Assembly (NCBI GenBank): GCA_040757065.1
Contig: JBFLXR010000011.1
Location: 18,596-82,595, forward strand
DNA length: 64,000 nucleotides
Reading direction: 5' to 3'
Source: JBFLXR01 sp040757065
Lineage (GTDB): Bacteria; Pseudomonadota; Gammaproteobacteria; Burkholderiales; Gallionellaceae
Shown here: positions 35,169 through 43,531 of the stretch, piece by piece
How the letters are laid out: the number at the start of each line of letters is the position of its first letter
How positions within the stretch are numbered: position 1 is the stretch's first letter
Translations under genes and position numbers: made by a program
Notes under the pieces: model-generated
Seen by the model: the letters and a program-made list of their open reading frames with translations, nothing else
Told to the model about the DNA's origin: nothing
The model's database searches: none

Positions 35169-35933
35169 GGCAGGGTTGGACGTGGCTGCGGCTTGCATGT
35201 TCGAGATGTAGCGCTGCAATAACTGCTCCATGTGCCTGTCGAGGCCGATAAATTCGCAACCGGCGCGGCGGATTTCTTTTCCTTCCGAATTGGTGATGTG
35301 GAACGAATTGCGTACACTCAGCGTGGCGGTCAGTGTACCCACATCGGGTAATTCGATACTGCAATTCGGATAGGTATTTCCGGGCAGCAAGTCGACATCG
35401 TATTCTTCGCAAACCAGCGCGATTCCCCCGACGCTGATGTCCAGAATGGTCGCCCTGCGGTTGTTGACGCTCGTTGTGTTGAACTGAATGGGAATCGTAC
35501 AGCGCAAGGGATTCTTCGCCGGCGCGATAAGCCGGAAGTACTCACGGCGTTGCAAGCGTAGCAAGGTGTCCGGCAACGGCATATGAAAAGCACGGTTGCC
35601 ATCGTGCATATCCAGCTCGGGATCCTGAGAAGAAAACTGAATCTTGATGCTGTTGTGCGAAGTGACTACAGCGACTTTTTCGCTTGCCAGAACGCGCATA
35701 CGGTCTGCCTCGTTGATTTCGGCATCCAGCCATACGCCATTCGCATTCGCGTCCAGAATCGTTGTCAGGAAAGAGCGGTTGTCGTCCCCGAAATATAACG
35801 CCGCCAAATTGGCTTTTTGCGAAACGGCGTGCAGGGTGTGCTGAATTTCTTTTTTAGAATGAATAAGATATTGGTTGTCATGTCCGCCTGAAACCATTTC
35901 GATTTTGAGCGGAATATCTTTTTTTCGGAACAT
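35166..35933 (-). CDS. YcgR-type flagellar brake protein with PilZ domain
   Basis: YcgR proteins bind c-di-GMP and slow the flagellar motor. The best start is the ATG at 35933 (MFRKKDIPLKIEMVSGGHDN), giving 255 residues; the frame is open further upstream without a plausible start. The N-terminal YcgR domain occupies about 1-125. The PilZ domain follows, with the c-di-GMP-binding RxxxR region (LLRLQRREYFRLIAPA) and the second motif DISVGGIALV. Both binding motifs are intact. Its location within the flagellar cluster supports a motor-brake role. Confidence 0.88.
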   Translation of the reverse strand: MFRKKDIPLKIEMVSGGHDNQYLIHSKKEIQHTLHAVSQKANLAALYFGDDNRSFLTTILDANANGVWLDAEINEADRMRVLASEKVAVVTSHNSIKIQFSSQDPELDMHDGNRAFHMPLPDTLLRLQRREYFRLIAPAKNPLRCTIPIQFNTTSVNNRRATILDISVGGIALVCEEYDVDLLPGNTYPNCSIELPDVGTLTATLSVRNSFHITNSEGKEIRRAGCEFIGLDRHMEQLLQRYISNMQAAATSNPA

Positions 35934-35965
35934 GTCTTTAACAGTCTTGTGGTCTGAATAACGCT

Positions 35966-36277
35966 CTATTGTACCGGTTTCCGTAGTGTTTGGACGTCCT
36001 GAATCGTAACATTTTCTCCATGCTCGAGACGATATAACCAAGCAAGCAATTCTGCTACGGCTAAATAGAGTTGCGGCGGAATTTGCTGGTCGAGTTCCAC
36101 TTGCATCAGCAGGCCGACCAATTCCTCCGATTCGTGGACAAAAACACCATTCTCCTTTGCGCGCTCGATAATCGCTTGCGCGATGAGACCGCGACCTTTG
36201 GCTACCACCTTCGGTGCGGCATCATTGGTGTGGTAGGCAAGCGCGACGGCTAATTGTCGTGGGTCAGGCTTATTCAT
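35966..36277 (-). CDS. FlhB C-terminal-domain paralogue lacking the NPTH cleavage site
   Basis: The 103 residues align with the cytoplasmic C-terminal domain of FlhB (3592-4755): LAVALAY with YAVALKY, PKVVAKGRG with PIVVAKGTH, and IPPQLYLAVAELLAWLYRL with IPETLYTAVAEVLAYVFQL. At the place of NPTH it has DPRQ, so it cannot cleave itself and corresponds to the already cleaved fragment. There are no membrane segments. It overlaps the FliK-like gene upstream by eight bases; the same kind of pair (YlqG-YlqH) is known in Bacillus. Function in export switching is likely but unproven. Confidence 0.85.
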   Translation of the reverse strand: MNKPDPRQLAVALAYHTNDAAPKVVAKGRGLIAQAIIERAKENGVFVHESEELVGLLMQVELDQQIPPQLYLAVAELLAWLYRLEHGENVTIQDVQTLRKPVQ

Positions 36278-37409
36278 GTTTCGAGACGAGACTGCTGGTG
36301 ACCGTGATGCCGCGCTCTTTCAGCATGGCGACCAGGCTGGAACTGGCGTTGCCCATCCGGGTGCGCGTTTCTGTATTGTGCGCGTCCAGAACCAGTGACA
36401 AACCTGCGCTGTTGTATCGCAAAAGCGCAGTGACTTCTCCCAGTTTCGGCAGGTCGAGCCGAATCTCGGTGGCCCACTGGCGATTTTCTGCAAGATTGCT
36501 GCCTCCACTGCCGCTGTGTTCTTCGCGAATTTCCCAATCCATGTTTTGATCCGGCCATACTTGCCCTTGCCACATGAGATGGCGCGTTTCTAACGCATTC
36601 AGCTGTTGTTGCACGATAGGACGCAAATGCTCGGGTATTTGTGCGGAAACGGTTTCCTTGAGTGAGCCAGGCTGCGTTGTTGCGCTATCTGTTCCGCTTG
36701 TTAGGGACAAATTGGCGGTTGCGAGGGGTTTATCTTGTATTGAGGGCGAATCGGACGTTAACGGGGTAAGCGCGGGTTGCGCTGCTGGCTGAGCAGTTGC
36801 GTGGGCCGTAGTGTCAGCCGTCAGATGCTGGGCGTTTTGATATTGATTAGCCGGGACGAGCGCATTTTGCGGTTCTTGAAATAGATCCGCAGTGGTGCGC
36901 TGCCCGCCGATCCACTGCGCTTGGTGGGATTCGTAGAATAAACCGCTTTGCGTTAAGGCTTCTTGTAATTTTGCCGCCAAATGCGGCGCTTCCGGTGCTT
37001 TGGATTCTTGCCAGAGCGGGGAGCTTTGCGTGGCGCTGATTTTGGCCTTGTCGGGTTGTGGCTCAGCCAGTGCGGAGAGCAGCTTGGCTGTGGTGCTGAG
37101 TGCATCCGGCGTAGAAATAGGATTGGAGGAGGCTGCCAGACTGAAAGTTAAGCGCGGTTGTACGGAAACGACCTGTAACTCAATCGTATCGCTAGTCTGG
37201 ATTTTGCCGGGGAGCGTCATTTGCAGCGTCTGGTCGGCGACTTTGACTTTAAAAATGCCCTGACTGACTTGCGCTTGCACCTGCCCTTGTACGTGCTGAC
37301 CAACCTGAAAGCTCTCGCTGACGGCAGTCGGTGCAGCGGCCGGAATAATCAGCGGTTTAGGGGTATGCGCTAATTGCTTGATCGAGTTGAAGAGATCGGT
37401 CGGTAGCAT
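36270..37409 (-). CDS. FliK-like flagellar hook-length control domain protein
   Basis: A 379-residue protein with a beta-rich N-terminal part (VGQHVQGQVQAQVSQGIFKV, then VADQTLQMTLPGKI), a Gln/Ala/Ser/Thr-rich middle (about 110-260), and a C-terminal FliK-type domain (ATEIRLDLPKLGEVTALLRY, LSLVLDAHNTETRTRMGNAS). It differs from the main FliK at 28126-29517. It directly precedes and overlaps the FlhB-C paralogue, so the two probably work together. Function in hook-length control is a family-based guess. Confidence 0.75.
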   Translation of the reverse strand: MLPTDLFNSIKQLAHTPKPLIIPAAAPTAVSESFQVGQHVQGQVQAQVSQGIFKVKVADQTLQMTLPGKIQTSDTIELQVVSVQPRLTFSLAASSNPISTPDALSTTAKLLSALAEPQPDKAKISATQSSPLWQESKAPEAPHLAAKLQEALTQSGLFYESHQAQWIGGQRTTADLFQEPQNALVPANQYQNAQHLTADTTAHATAQPAAQPALTPLTSDSPSIQDKPLATANLSLTSGTDSATTQPGSLKETVSAQIPEHLRPIVQQQLNALETRHLMWQGQVWPDQNMDWEIREEHSGSGGSNLAENRQWATEIRLDLPKLGEVTALLRYNSAGLSLVLDAHNTETRTRMGNASSSLVAMLKERGITVTSSLVSKHE

Positions 37410-37430
37410 CGCAAATGCCCCCAGACTGCG

Positions 37431-37763
37431 TTACGGCTCGCTGGAATAAGCTTGAGCGAGTCGCTGCTCCTGACGCGTGCTTTGCATGATGCGTTGCAAC
37501 TGCGCCATCCAGACTTCAGTGTGATTGCGGACTTCGGCATCGTCTGCCAATATTTTACGGATTAACGCTACTTTTTTCAGGCGTGTTTGTTCGTCTATCG
37601 GTGTGGCGGCGTCGACTGGTTTCATTTGTTCGACGCGGGCGCTGCATTGTTTTTCGAGATCGACCAAGCGATCCCATTCGCCTTCCGTTGCGGCAGTACG
37701 CATCTGTCCGGTCAGGTCGGAGAGATATTCGTAGTTTTCGATGACAGCGTTCATACTATGCAT
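37431..37763 (-). CDS. fliT: Flagellar chaperone FliT
   Basis: FliT is the export chaperone of the cap protein FliD. The 110-residue helical protein has NYEYLSDLTGQMRTAATEGE, WDRLVDLEKQCSARVEQMK and KVALIRKILADDAEVRNHTE, the usual FliT pattern. The ATG right after the fliS stop (37763) and another three codons on (37754) are both possible starts. It follows fliS directly, completing the flaG-fliD-fliS-fliT order. In some bacteria FliT also inhibits FlhDC; no FlhDC genes are in the window. Confidence 0.88.
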   Translation of the reverse strand: MHSMNAVIENYEYLSDLTGQMRTAATEGEWDRLVDLEKQCSARVEQMKPVDAATPIDEQTRLKKVALIRKILADDAEVRNHTEVWMAQLQRIMQSTRQEQRLAQAYSSEP

Positions 37764-38195
37764 TTAAACCGATTGGTTCAGGGATTCCGAAGATGTTTGG
37801 GCTTGCTTGATCTGTTGCGTGATGCCTTCCCACGCAGTTTTCAGTTCGGTGAGCAAGCGCACGACTTCATCCAGCGCGGCGGTATCGTTTTTCAGGTTGG
37901 CGATCAACAGGCGATAAACCATGTACTCATATAACTCCAAAAGATTTTGCGCAATCTGACCGCCAGCCTTTACATCTAGGCTTGCCATTAAACCTTGCTG
38001 AATAATTGCAGATGCCCGGCTAATAGCGTTGCTTTTTCCTTCAATATTGTGCGCGGCAATATGTTTCTTTGCCGTTTCTGCCGCCTGAATTGCTGCTTCG
38101 TAAAGCATTAAGACCAGCTTATGCGGATCAGCACCGGCAATGTCGGACTCGAAACCGACATTCGCGTAAGCCTTGATTCCAGACGGTGTGCTCAT
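37764..38195 (-). CDS. fliS: Flagellin export chaperone FliS
   Basis: FliS binds flagellin before export. The 143-residue helical bundle has YANVGFESDIAGADPHKLVL, MLYEAAIQAAETAKKHIA, GGQIAQNLLELYEYMVYRLL and the C-terminal LLTELKTAWEGI, all diagnostic. It follows fliD by 21 bases and is joined to fliT. The N-terminal region (MSTPSGIKAYANVG) resembles the flagellin-groove cap of other FliS proteins. Confidence 0.95.
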   Translation of the reverse strand: MSTPSGIKAYANVGFESDIAGADPHKLVLMLYEAAIQAAETAKKHIAAHNIEGKSNAISRASAIIQQGLMASLDVKAGGQIAQNLLELYEYMVYRLLIANLKNDTAALDEVVRLLTELKTAWEGITQQIKQAQTSSESLNQSV

Positions 38196-38215
38196 AATAA
38201 CTCCCGATTAACTCT

Positions 38216-40183
38216 CTAACCCGAACTCAACTTGCTCAACTGTTGGGTCAGGTAAGCACTGGTTTGGTTCATGCTGCTGAGCATTGCATCCAGCGAAGAA
38301 AATTGCGCGCGGTAGCGTTTCTCGATGGCTGTCAGGCGCACAGTCAAGGCATCGCGCTGGTTGCCGATATCCTTGATCGACTTGCTGATGCCTTCGGTGC
38401 GGGCCGTGATCGTGCCAGTGTCGGAAAGCAGGGAATCCACCATTTTGTTAAGCGTGTAGGCGAAGCCTTGCGAATAACTAATGGTTCCGCGGTTACCGGT
38501 TGCTCCGCCCAGAATATCAATGCTCAAGCCTTGCGCATTACCGCTTGCCGCCGTCAAGTTCTGCCCGAAGCCGTTGGCAGCGATCCCGTCTATCGTGCCA
38601 GTAACGTCCAATCCGGCAGCGCTGGTGGGGCCTCCACCGAAGAGGCTGGATTGAGCTGTGCCGCCGGTAAGGGAAATACTGGAAACCGAGCCGTAACGGT
38701 TCGATGTCATGCTTAGTATGCCGCCTGTCTGAGAGACGGTGACGCCGGCGGTGGAGCTGGCCGCTGTCAATGCACCGTTGACTTTGGATTGCAGTTCGGC
38801 GCTCAGCGCGCTGGCCGTGTAGGTGCCTGCGGACAGTGTGACCGAAATGCTGGTGCCGTCGACGGTAAGGCCGAGCGTATCGTTTACGCCGCTGCTCACG
38901 GTCAGGTTGGCAGCAGCGGATCCGGCCAGATTGCCGCGGGTCGCCAGCTGAGAAACGTTTAACGCATAGCTGCCGACTGTGGTGACACTTGTTGCGCTGC
39001 TGTAGCCCACCAGACTGTCCGTTGCGCTGCCGGTTGCGGCAAACAAACGGGCAATGTCCTGCGGATTGCTACCAATGGCCTTGGTTAACTGGGTTGCATC
39101 CAGCGACAACGAGCCGTCCTTTTGGAAGGATATTCCGACTTGAGACAGCATGGTCAAGGAACCGCCCGTATTGGAAAGGGGGGTGTTGAGAATGCTGCGC
39201 ATTTGATTCTGAATCGTGCGAATGGTCGAATCGCCCAATAACGCTGCACCTGTTTTGGTGGATTCGTTATAAGCGGTAACGTTACGCAACATGGTATTCA
39301 AGTCATTATAAGACTTGATGAAAGATTCGATAGAACCCTGTACTGCACTGCTGTCTTGTGCCACGCCTACGGTGATCGGTGAGGCTGTGGTCTTCAACAA
39401 GTTCAACGTTACGCCGGGAATGGCATCTGTGATCGTGTTGGTGTTTTTGCTGACGGCGACGCCGTTAATGGTGAGGTTGGCGTTTTGAGCCGCTTGTGTT
39501 TGACTCAGATTCATGGTGCCGGCTGGGTCATAACCCAACAGACTATTCAGGGTGGCGTCTCCGGCAACCGAGATTTTCATGCTATTCGATGCGCCTGCGG
39601 TATCTGAACTCAGGGTCAGGCGATACGGTGTGCCGCTGCCGTCGTTGACTATGCTAGCAGTGACACCGATTTTTGCATTGTTGATAGCGTCGCGTATGCC
39701 TTGCAGCGAATTGTTGCTGCTGTCGATGGTGACAGTTTTAACGCCATTGCCGTTCGACGTGAAGCTGCCAACGCCGGTCGTGCCGAAATCGAAGGTGAGC
39801 GTGGTGCTGGCGCCACTGCCGATCGCTGCGGTTGCGCTGGTTTGACCAGTCGCGACCAGGCTTTGCGCTTGTGCGAGTTGGGAAACGGAAACTGAGTACG
39901 TCCCCGTGCTTTTTGCGCTGCTTGTGGCAGTTGCCGTCAGTACTGTGGCGTCGGAAGGTGTGGCCTTCAACACCTGAAAACTCGACGATTTATTCAGTGT
40001 GGCAAGCGAGGTTTGAAGATTCGACAGCGCGCTCTTAACATTGCCATAGGCGGAAAGCTTGGATTGATAGCTGCCTTCCTTTTTGCTAAGGGCGGACAGC
40101 GGCTGTTTCTCAACGCTCATCAGTTGAGAAACAATGCTATTAACGTCGATGCTGGAACCTAGTCCGGATACCGAGATGCCCAT
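38216..40183 (-). CDS. fliD: Flagellar filament cap protein FliD (HAP2)
   Basis: FliD caps the filament and folds incoming flagellin. The 655-residue protein is longer than the Escherichia form (468) because of an extra serine/threonine-rich outer region (about 390-560). N-terminal GLGSSIDVNSIVSQLMSVEK and the C-terminal coiled end MLSSMNQTSAYLTQQLSKLS match the family. The inner FliD_C segment LESFIKSYNDLNTMLRN-like (residues near 290) is present. It lies eight bases after flaG. Low-complexity outer domains of this kind vary fast between strains. Confidence 0.95.
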   Translation of the reverse strand: MGISVSGLGSSIDVNSIVSQLMSVEKQPLSALSKKEGSYQSKLSAYGNVKSALSNLQTSLATLNKSSSFQVLKATPSDATVLTATATSSAKSTGTYSVSVSQLAQAQSLVATGQTSATAAIGSGASTTLTFDFGTTGVGSFTSNGNGVKTVTIDSSNNSLQGIRDAINNAKIGVTASIVNDGSGTPYRLTLSSDTAGASNSMKISVAGDATLNSLLGYDPAGTMNLSQTQAAQNANLTINGVAVSKNTNTITDAIPGVTLNLLKTTASPITVGVAQDSSAVQGSIESFIKSYNDLNTMLRNVTAYNESTKTGAALLGDSTIRTIQNQMRSILNTPLSNTGGSLTMLSQVGISFQKDGSLSLDATQLTKAIGSNPQDIARLFAATGSATDSLVGYSSATSVTTVGSYALNVSQLATRGNLAGSAAANLTVSSGVNDTLGLTVDGTSISVTLSAGTYTASALSAELQSKVNGALTAASSTAGVTVSQTGGILSMTSNRYGSVSSISLTGGTAQSSLFGGGPTSAAGLDVTGTIDGIAANGFGQNLTAASGNAQGLSIDILGGATGNRGTISYSQGFAYTLNKMVDSLLSDTGTITARTEGISKSIKDIGNQRDALTVRLTAIEKRYRAQFSSLDAMLSSMNQTSAYLTQQLSKLSSG

Positions 40184-40191
40184 GATGCCTC

Positions 40192-40575
40192 CTAAGCTTC
40201 CTTCGTCAGCAACATGCCTTTTTGGAATTTATCGATGGCCTTGGCAATCGCTAAGGCTTCTTCCGTGGGCACTTGCCGGATAACTTCACCGCTTTGCTTT
40301 TCCACCAGCTTCACAACGGTTAGGTTGGTGTCGTTGTCTATGCTGAACTCCAAGCTGGGGTTAACCTCTTTCAACGATTTGTTGATGCTGTCGACCGCGC
40401 TTTGCAGCTGACCGGCGGATAGTTCATTCGTTGCCGTTTTTTTTGCTGCAGCCGCGGGAGATTCGGGCTGAGCGGCGCGACTTGCCTCATTGCGTTGCGT
40501 GGGCGCAGAAACGGAAATAGGCGCGCTATCGCTAGCGAGCCTAAGGGTGTTTGTTGTTGCATTTTGGATAAGCAT
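40192..40575 (-). CDS. flaG: FlaG family protein
   Basis: FlaG affects filament length. The 127 residues have a disordered N-terminal half and the conserved FlaG domain (VDSINKSLKEVNPSLEFSID, NLTVVKLVEKQSGEVIRQVP, LAIAKAIDKFQKGML). It lies between the flagellin gene and fliD, as in Vibrio and Pseudomonas. A strong hairpin separates it from fliC. It may be transcribed by read-through from the fliC promoter. Confidence 0.92.
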   Translation of the reverse strand: MLIQNATTNTLRLASDSAPISVSAPTQRNEASRAAQPESPAAAAKKTATNELSAGQLQSAVDSINKSLKEVNPSLEFSIDNDTNLTVVKLVEKQSGEVIRQVPTEEALAIAKAIDKFQKGMLLTKEA

Positions 40576-40595
40576 TCTGCCTCTCCTGGTTTAAT

Positions 40596-40621
40596 CATCC
40601 GGTCGGTACCCCGACCGGATG
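40596..40621 (-). terminator. Strong hairpin after the flagellin gene
   Basis: An 11-bp perfect stem (CATCCGGTCGG / CCGACCGGATG) with a 4-base loop sits 25 bases after the fliC stop. On the minus strand only GATTAAA follows, without a T-run. It may be a partial terminator or a transcript-stabilising end that lowers flaG-fliD expression relative to flagellin. Confidence 0.75.
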
Positions 40622-40646
40622 TATTACTACTTACTTAACTACCGAA

Positions 40647-41486
40647 TTAACGCAGCAGCGCCATGACTCCATTAGGCATTTGGTTTGCTTGCGCCAGCAT
40701 AGCGGTACCGGCTTGTTGCAGAATCTGGCCACGGGTCATCGAGGCAGTTTCTGCGGCGAAGTCGGCGTCCATGATGCGGGAACGCGCTGCGGTTTGGTTT
40801 TCCACCGATACTTGCAGGTTGCTGATCACCGCTTCGAAACGGTTTTGCAGCGCACCGTAGTTGGCGCGTTCGGTCGTGACCAGCGACAGCGCAGTGTCGA
40901 TCAGGCCGATAGCGGTGGAAGCCAGCGTGGTGGTGGTAATGCTGACCGCGCTGCCTGCTGCTGCGCCTGTGACGGCGGTGATCGTGCCGTTATTGTCCAG
41001 ACGGGTGGTAGTTACCGCAATCGTATCGTTAGTAGACGTGCCTGCACCTACCTGGAAGGTCAGCGTACCGGCGTTCGCACCCAGAATGGCCTGACCGTTG
41101 AAAGAGGTGCCGGCAGCCAGACGGGTAATTTCCGCACCCAGTGCAGCGAATTCGGTTTGCAGATTCGCACCGTTCGCAGTAGCGTTTGCGCCTTGCACAG
41201 CCAGTTCGCGCATGCGTTGCAGCGCGTCGGTGATCTTACCCACAGCGCCTTCGGCAACTTGCGACAGCGAAATCGCATCGTTGGCATTGCGAATTGCAAC
41301 TTGTTGGCCATTGATTGTGGAAGACATGCCGGTGGCGACAGCCAGACCGGAAGCATCGTCCTTCGCGCTGTTGATGCGCAGGCCGGAAGACAGGCGTTGC
41401 AGCGCAGTTTGCAGCGATGCCTGCGAAGCATTCAGGTTGCGCTGTGCATTCAGCGAGGCGATGTTGGTGTTGATAATAGAGGCCAT
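40647..41486 (-). CDS. fliC: Flagellin FliC
   Basis: Flagellin is the filament subunit. The 279-residue protein is short, with conserved D0/D1 ends: N-terminal MASIINTNIASLNAQRNLNA, then GLRINSAKDDASGLAVATGM, and C-terminal ENQTAARSRIMDADFAAETA followed by ILQQAGTAMLAQANQMPNGV. The variable domain is small (about 140-190), so D2/D3 are nearly absent. It is the only flagellin gene in the window. SD AAGGAG and a sigma-28 promoter lie upstream. Confidence 0.97.
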   Translation of the reverse strand: MASIINTNIASLNAQRNLNASQASLQTALQRLSSGLRINSAKDDASGLAVATGMSSTINGQQVAIRNANDAISLSQVAEGAVGKITDALQRMRELAVQGANATANGANLQTEFAALGAEITRLAAGTSFNGQAILGANAGTLTFQVGAGTSTNDTIAVTTTRLDNNGTITAVTGAAAGSAVSITTTTLASTAIGLIDTALSLVTTERANYGALQNRFEAVISNLQVSVENQTAARSRIMDADFAAETASMTRGQILQQAGTAMLAQANQMPNGVMALLR

Positions 41487-41516
41487 GTTCGTTCTCCTTC
41501 ACTCAGGTAGTTGCCT

Positions 41517-41532
41517 AACGGCACAAGCCGTT
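41517..41532. repeat. Stem-loop in the fliC leader
   Basis: AACGGC ACAA GCCGTT (6-bp stem, 4-base loop) lies 31-46 bases before the fliC start, inside the leader made from the sigma-28 promoter. On the plus strand it is followed by a T-run, so it could also end antisense transcripts. Confidence 0.5.
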
Positions 41533-41576
41533 TTTTTGCGGTTTTTACTTTGACACCGTAACCGCATTCATGTGGT

Positions 41577-41603
41577 ATATCGGATCGCCCGGCGAAAACT
41601 TTA
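41577..41603 (-). promoter_or_regulatory. Sigma-28 (FliA) promoter of fliC
   Basis: On the minus strand: TAAAGTTT, 11 bases, TCCGATAT. The -35 is consensus and the -10 keeps the CCGATA core. It predicts a leader of about 80 bases before the flagellin ATG. Confidence 0.9.
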
Positions 41604-41659
41604 GCGAGATGTCATTCAAAGTTTTTTCGGCGTGCGGATCGGTGTCTTAGTGAAGGCGG

Positions 41660-43429
41660 CTACTCTGCAGGGATAACACGGTTTTTGCCGGTTTGCTTGG
41701 CCTGATACATGGCCTTGTCGGCGCGACCGACGACTTCGGTTTCGTCTTCATCGTCGCCGCGCAGAGCAACCCCGGCGCTGAATGTGATCAGCAGACGTTC
41801 GTTGTTGTGCATGAAGAATTTTTTGGTCAGTTCGCGTTGCAAGCGGCTGACGGTGGCGACCGCTTCGTCAAGCCCGGTGTCGGGCAGGATGATAATGAAT
41901 TCTTCGCCGCCGTAGCGACCGACGGAATCGCTGGGGCGCAAAGTTTCTTTAATGACTTTTGCCAGATGGATAAGCGCCTGATCGCCAGCCTGATGGCCGA
42001 GTGTGTCGTTCAGTCGCTTAAAGTTGTCGATGTCGAGCAGAGCAATGCTGATGGGCGACTGGGCGCGCTGCGTGCGCTTGAATTCCTTCTCCATGATTTC
42101 GTCCAGACCGCGGCGGTTCAGTGCGCCCGTCAGCTGGTCTTCGCGCACCAGTTCACTGACTTGTTCCAGCTCATCTTCCAATTGGCGTATCCGCTTCTCG
42201 GCTTCGTCGGCCTGCTTGCGAGTCTGTTGCAATTCTTCGTGCGACCGCAGGGCGCTGGCCTGAATCAGGCGGGTGTCGTACATAATGTCTTCGAGAATAT
42301 GACTGAGTTCAGTCAGGTTCTCGGCACCGCCGATCTTTTGGCTGTAATTCGAGATTTTCTGGTGATATTCGCCGGTGCTGTCGGTCAGTTCGCCAAGCCG
42401 GTCGATGAAGGTGGTCATCAAGTTTTTCAGCGTACTCTTGGCGTCGTTCAGGCTCTCGCGCAGCAGACTTTGCTTGATGATCGCATCGCGCAGATTGCGC
42501 TCGGCATCGGCAATCGTACGCTTGTCCATCGGGTGGTCGATGATGTCTTGCAGCATGGAAATTTGACCGTGCAACCACTTGTCGTCGGCCACCAGTTCGC
42601 CCACGTTTTCAACAAGTAAGCGGAGCAGCCTGATAAGCCCTTCCTGAATTTTAAGGCGGTCGACGCCGCGCAACTCCAGCTTAATCAGGAAATTGCGCAG
42701 TTGTTTGGCCAAATAGGTGATTTTCCCTGCATCGCTTGCATTGCGAGCCTGGTTGGACAGCAGATTAATCTCTTCGGCCAGTTCCGGCTGCATCGGAAGG
42801 GTGCTTTCCAATGTTTTTGCCAGCAGCTCCCTGAGTTGCTGCAATTGCTCGTTGGAGTCCGTTGCGGCAGTTGCGGCCGGGACTGGAGTGGGGGCTGCGG
42901 TTGGAGCCGGCTGTGCCTCCGTTGCGACCAACGCTTCGCTTGAGGCAGACGGCGTACCCCAGGAGCGCATGAGGGATTGAAGCTTTTCTTGAAGCTGCGC
43001 CGGATCGTTCGCAAAACGGCTCAGAACCGTTTCCAACCCTTCTTTTTTCCGGGTGACGGTAACGCCCTTATGGGTGAATTCGATTTGCCGCATCAGATCG
43101 CGGATGAGCGAGGACCAGCCTTGCGCCGCCTTGTTTCTCTCATCCAGGCGGCTCAGCCAGCCTTGCAGTTCTGTGCTGCAACGCGACCAATCTTGTTCTT
43201 TAACGGCTTGCAGCAAGGTTTTGCCGAGCGCAATCGTGTCGGGAGCATCTTGGATCAAGCGATTGCCGACCTCTTGCAGTACTTTTTCAGGGCTGTGTTC
43301 CGGCTGACCTTGCCCGCTGATTTCCAGATAAACGCGGGCGTAGTTATCGGGCGTCGGCGCAATTTTGCGTGCCGCCAGCGTTTTGAACGTTTCGCGGGCG
43401 AAATCCGATGGGGTTTGATGGGTAGTCAT
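41660..43429 (-). CDS. GGDEF diguanylate cyclase with active and inhibitory sites
   Basis: A 589-residue soluble protein with no membrane segment. The N-terminal 400 residues are mostly helical, with long coiled stretches (EELQQTRKQADEAEKRIRQL) and a Pro/Ala/Thr-rich linker near 165-190. The C-terminal GGDEF domain has an intact active site (RYGGEEF) and an I-site RPSD five residues before it, so it should make c-di-GMP and be product-inhibited. A separate sensor domain was not recognised. The gene is next to fliC and close to the YcgR brake and a response regulator, which suggests motility control. Confidence 0.9.
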   Translation of the reverse strand: MTTHQTPSDFARETFKTLAARKIAPTPDNYARVYLEISGQGQPEHSPEKVLQEVGNRLIQDAPDTIALGKTLLQAVKEQDWSRCSTELQGWLSRLDERNKAAQGWSSLIRDLMRQIEFTHKGVTVTRKKEGLETVLSRFANDPAQLQEKLQSLMRSWGTPSASSEALVATEAQPAPTAAPTPVPAATAATDSNEQLQQLRELLAKTLESTLPMQPELAEEINLLSNQARNASDAGKITYLAKQLRNFLIKLELRGVDRLKIQEGLIRLLRLLVENVGELVADDKWLHGQISMLQDIIDHPMDKRTIADAERNLRDAIIKQSLLRESLNDAKSTLKNLMTTFIDRLGELTDSTGEYHQKISNYSQKIGGAENLTELSHILEDIMYDTRLIQASALRSHEELQQTRKQADEAEKRIRQLEDELEQVSELVREDQLTGALNRRGLDEIMEKEFKRTQRAQSPISIALLDIDNFKRLNDTLGHQAGDQALIHLAKVIKETLRPSDSVGRYGGEEFIIILPDTGLDEAVATVSRLQRELTKKFFMHNNERLLITFSAGVALRGDDEDETEVVGRADKAMYQAKQTGKNRVIPAE

Positions 43430-43531
43430 CTTGCCGATCCGTTGCTATTTACAGTATGGATCAATTATCTTGCGAGTCACTGGCGCTTGATAGGGTAAAT
43501 AGCACCGTTTTTATCCTTCAATTTGTCGGGG

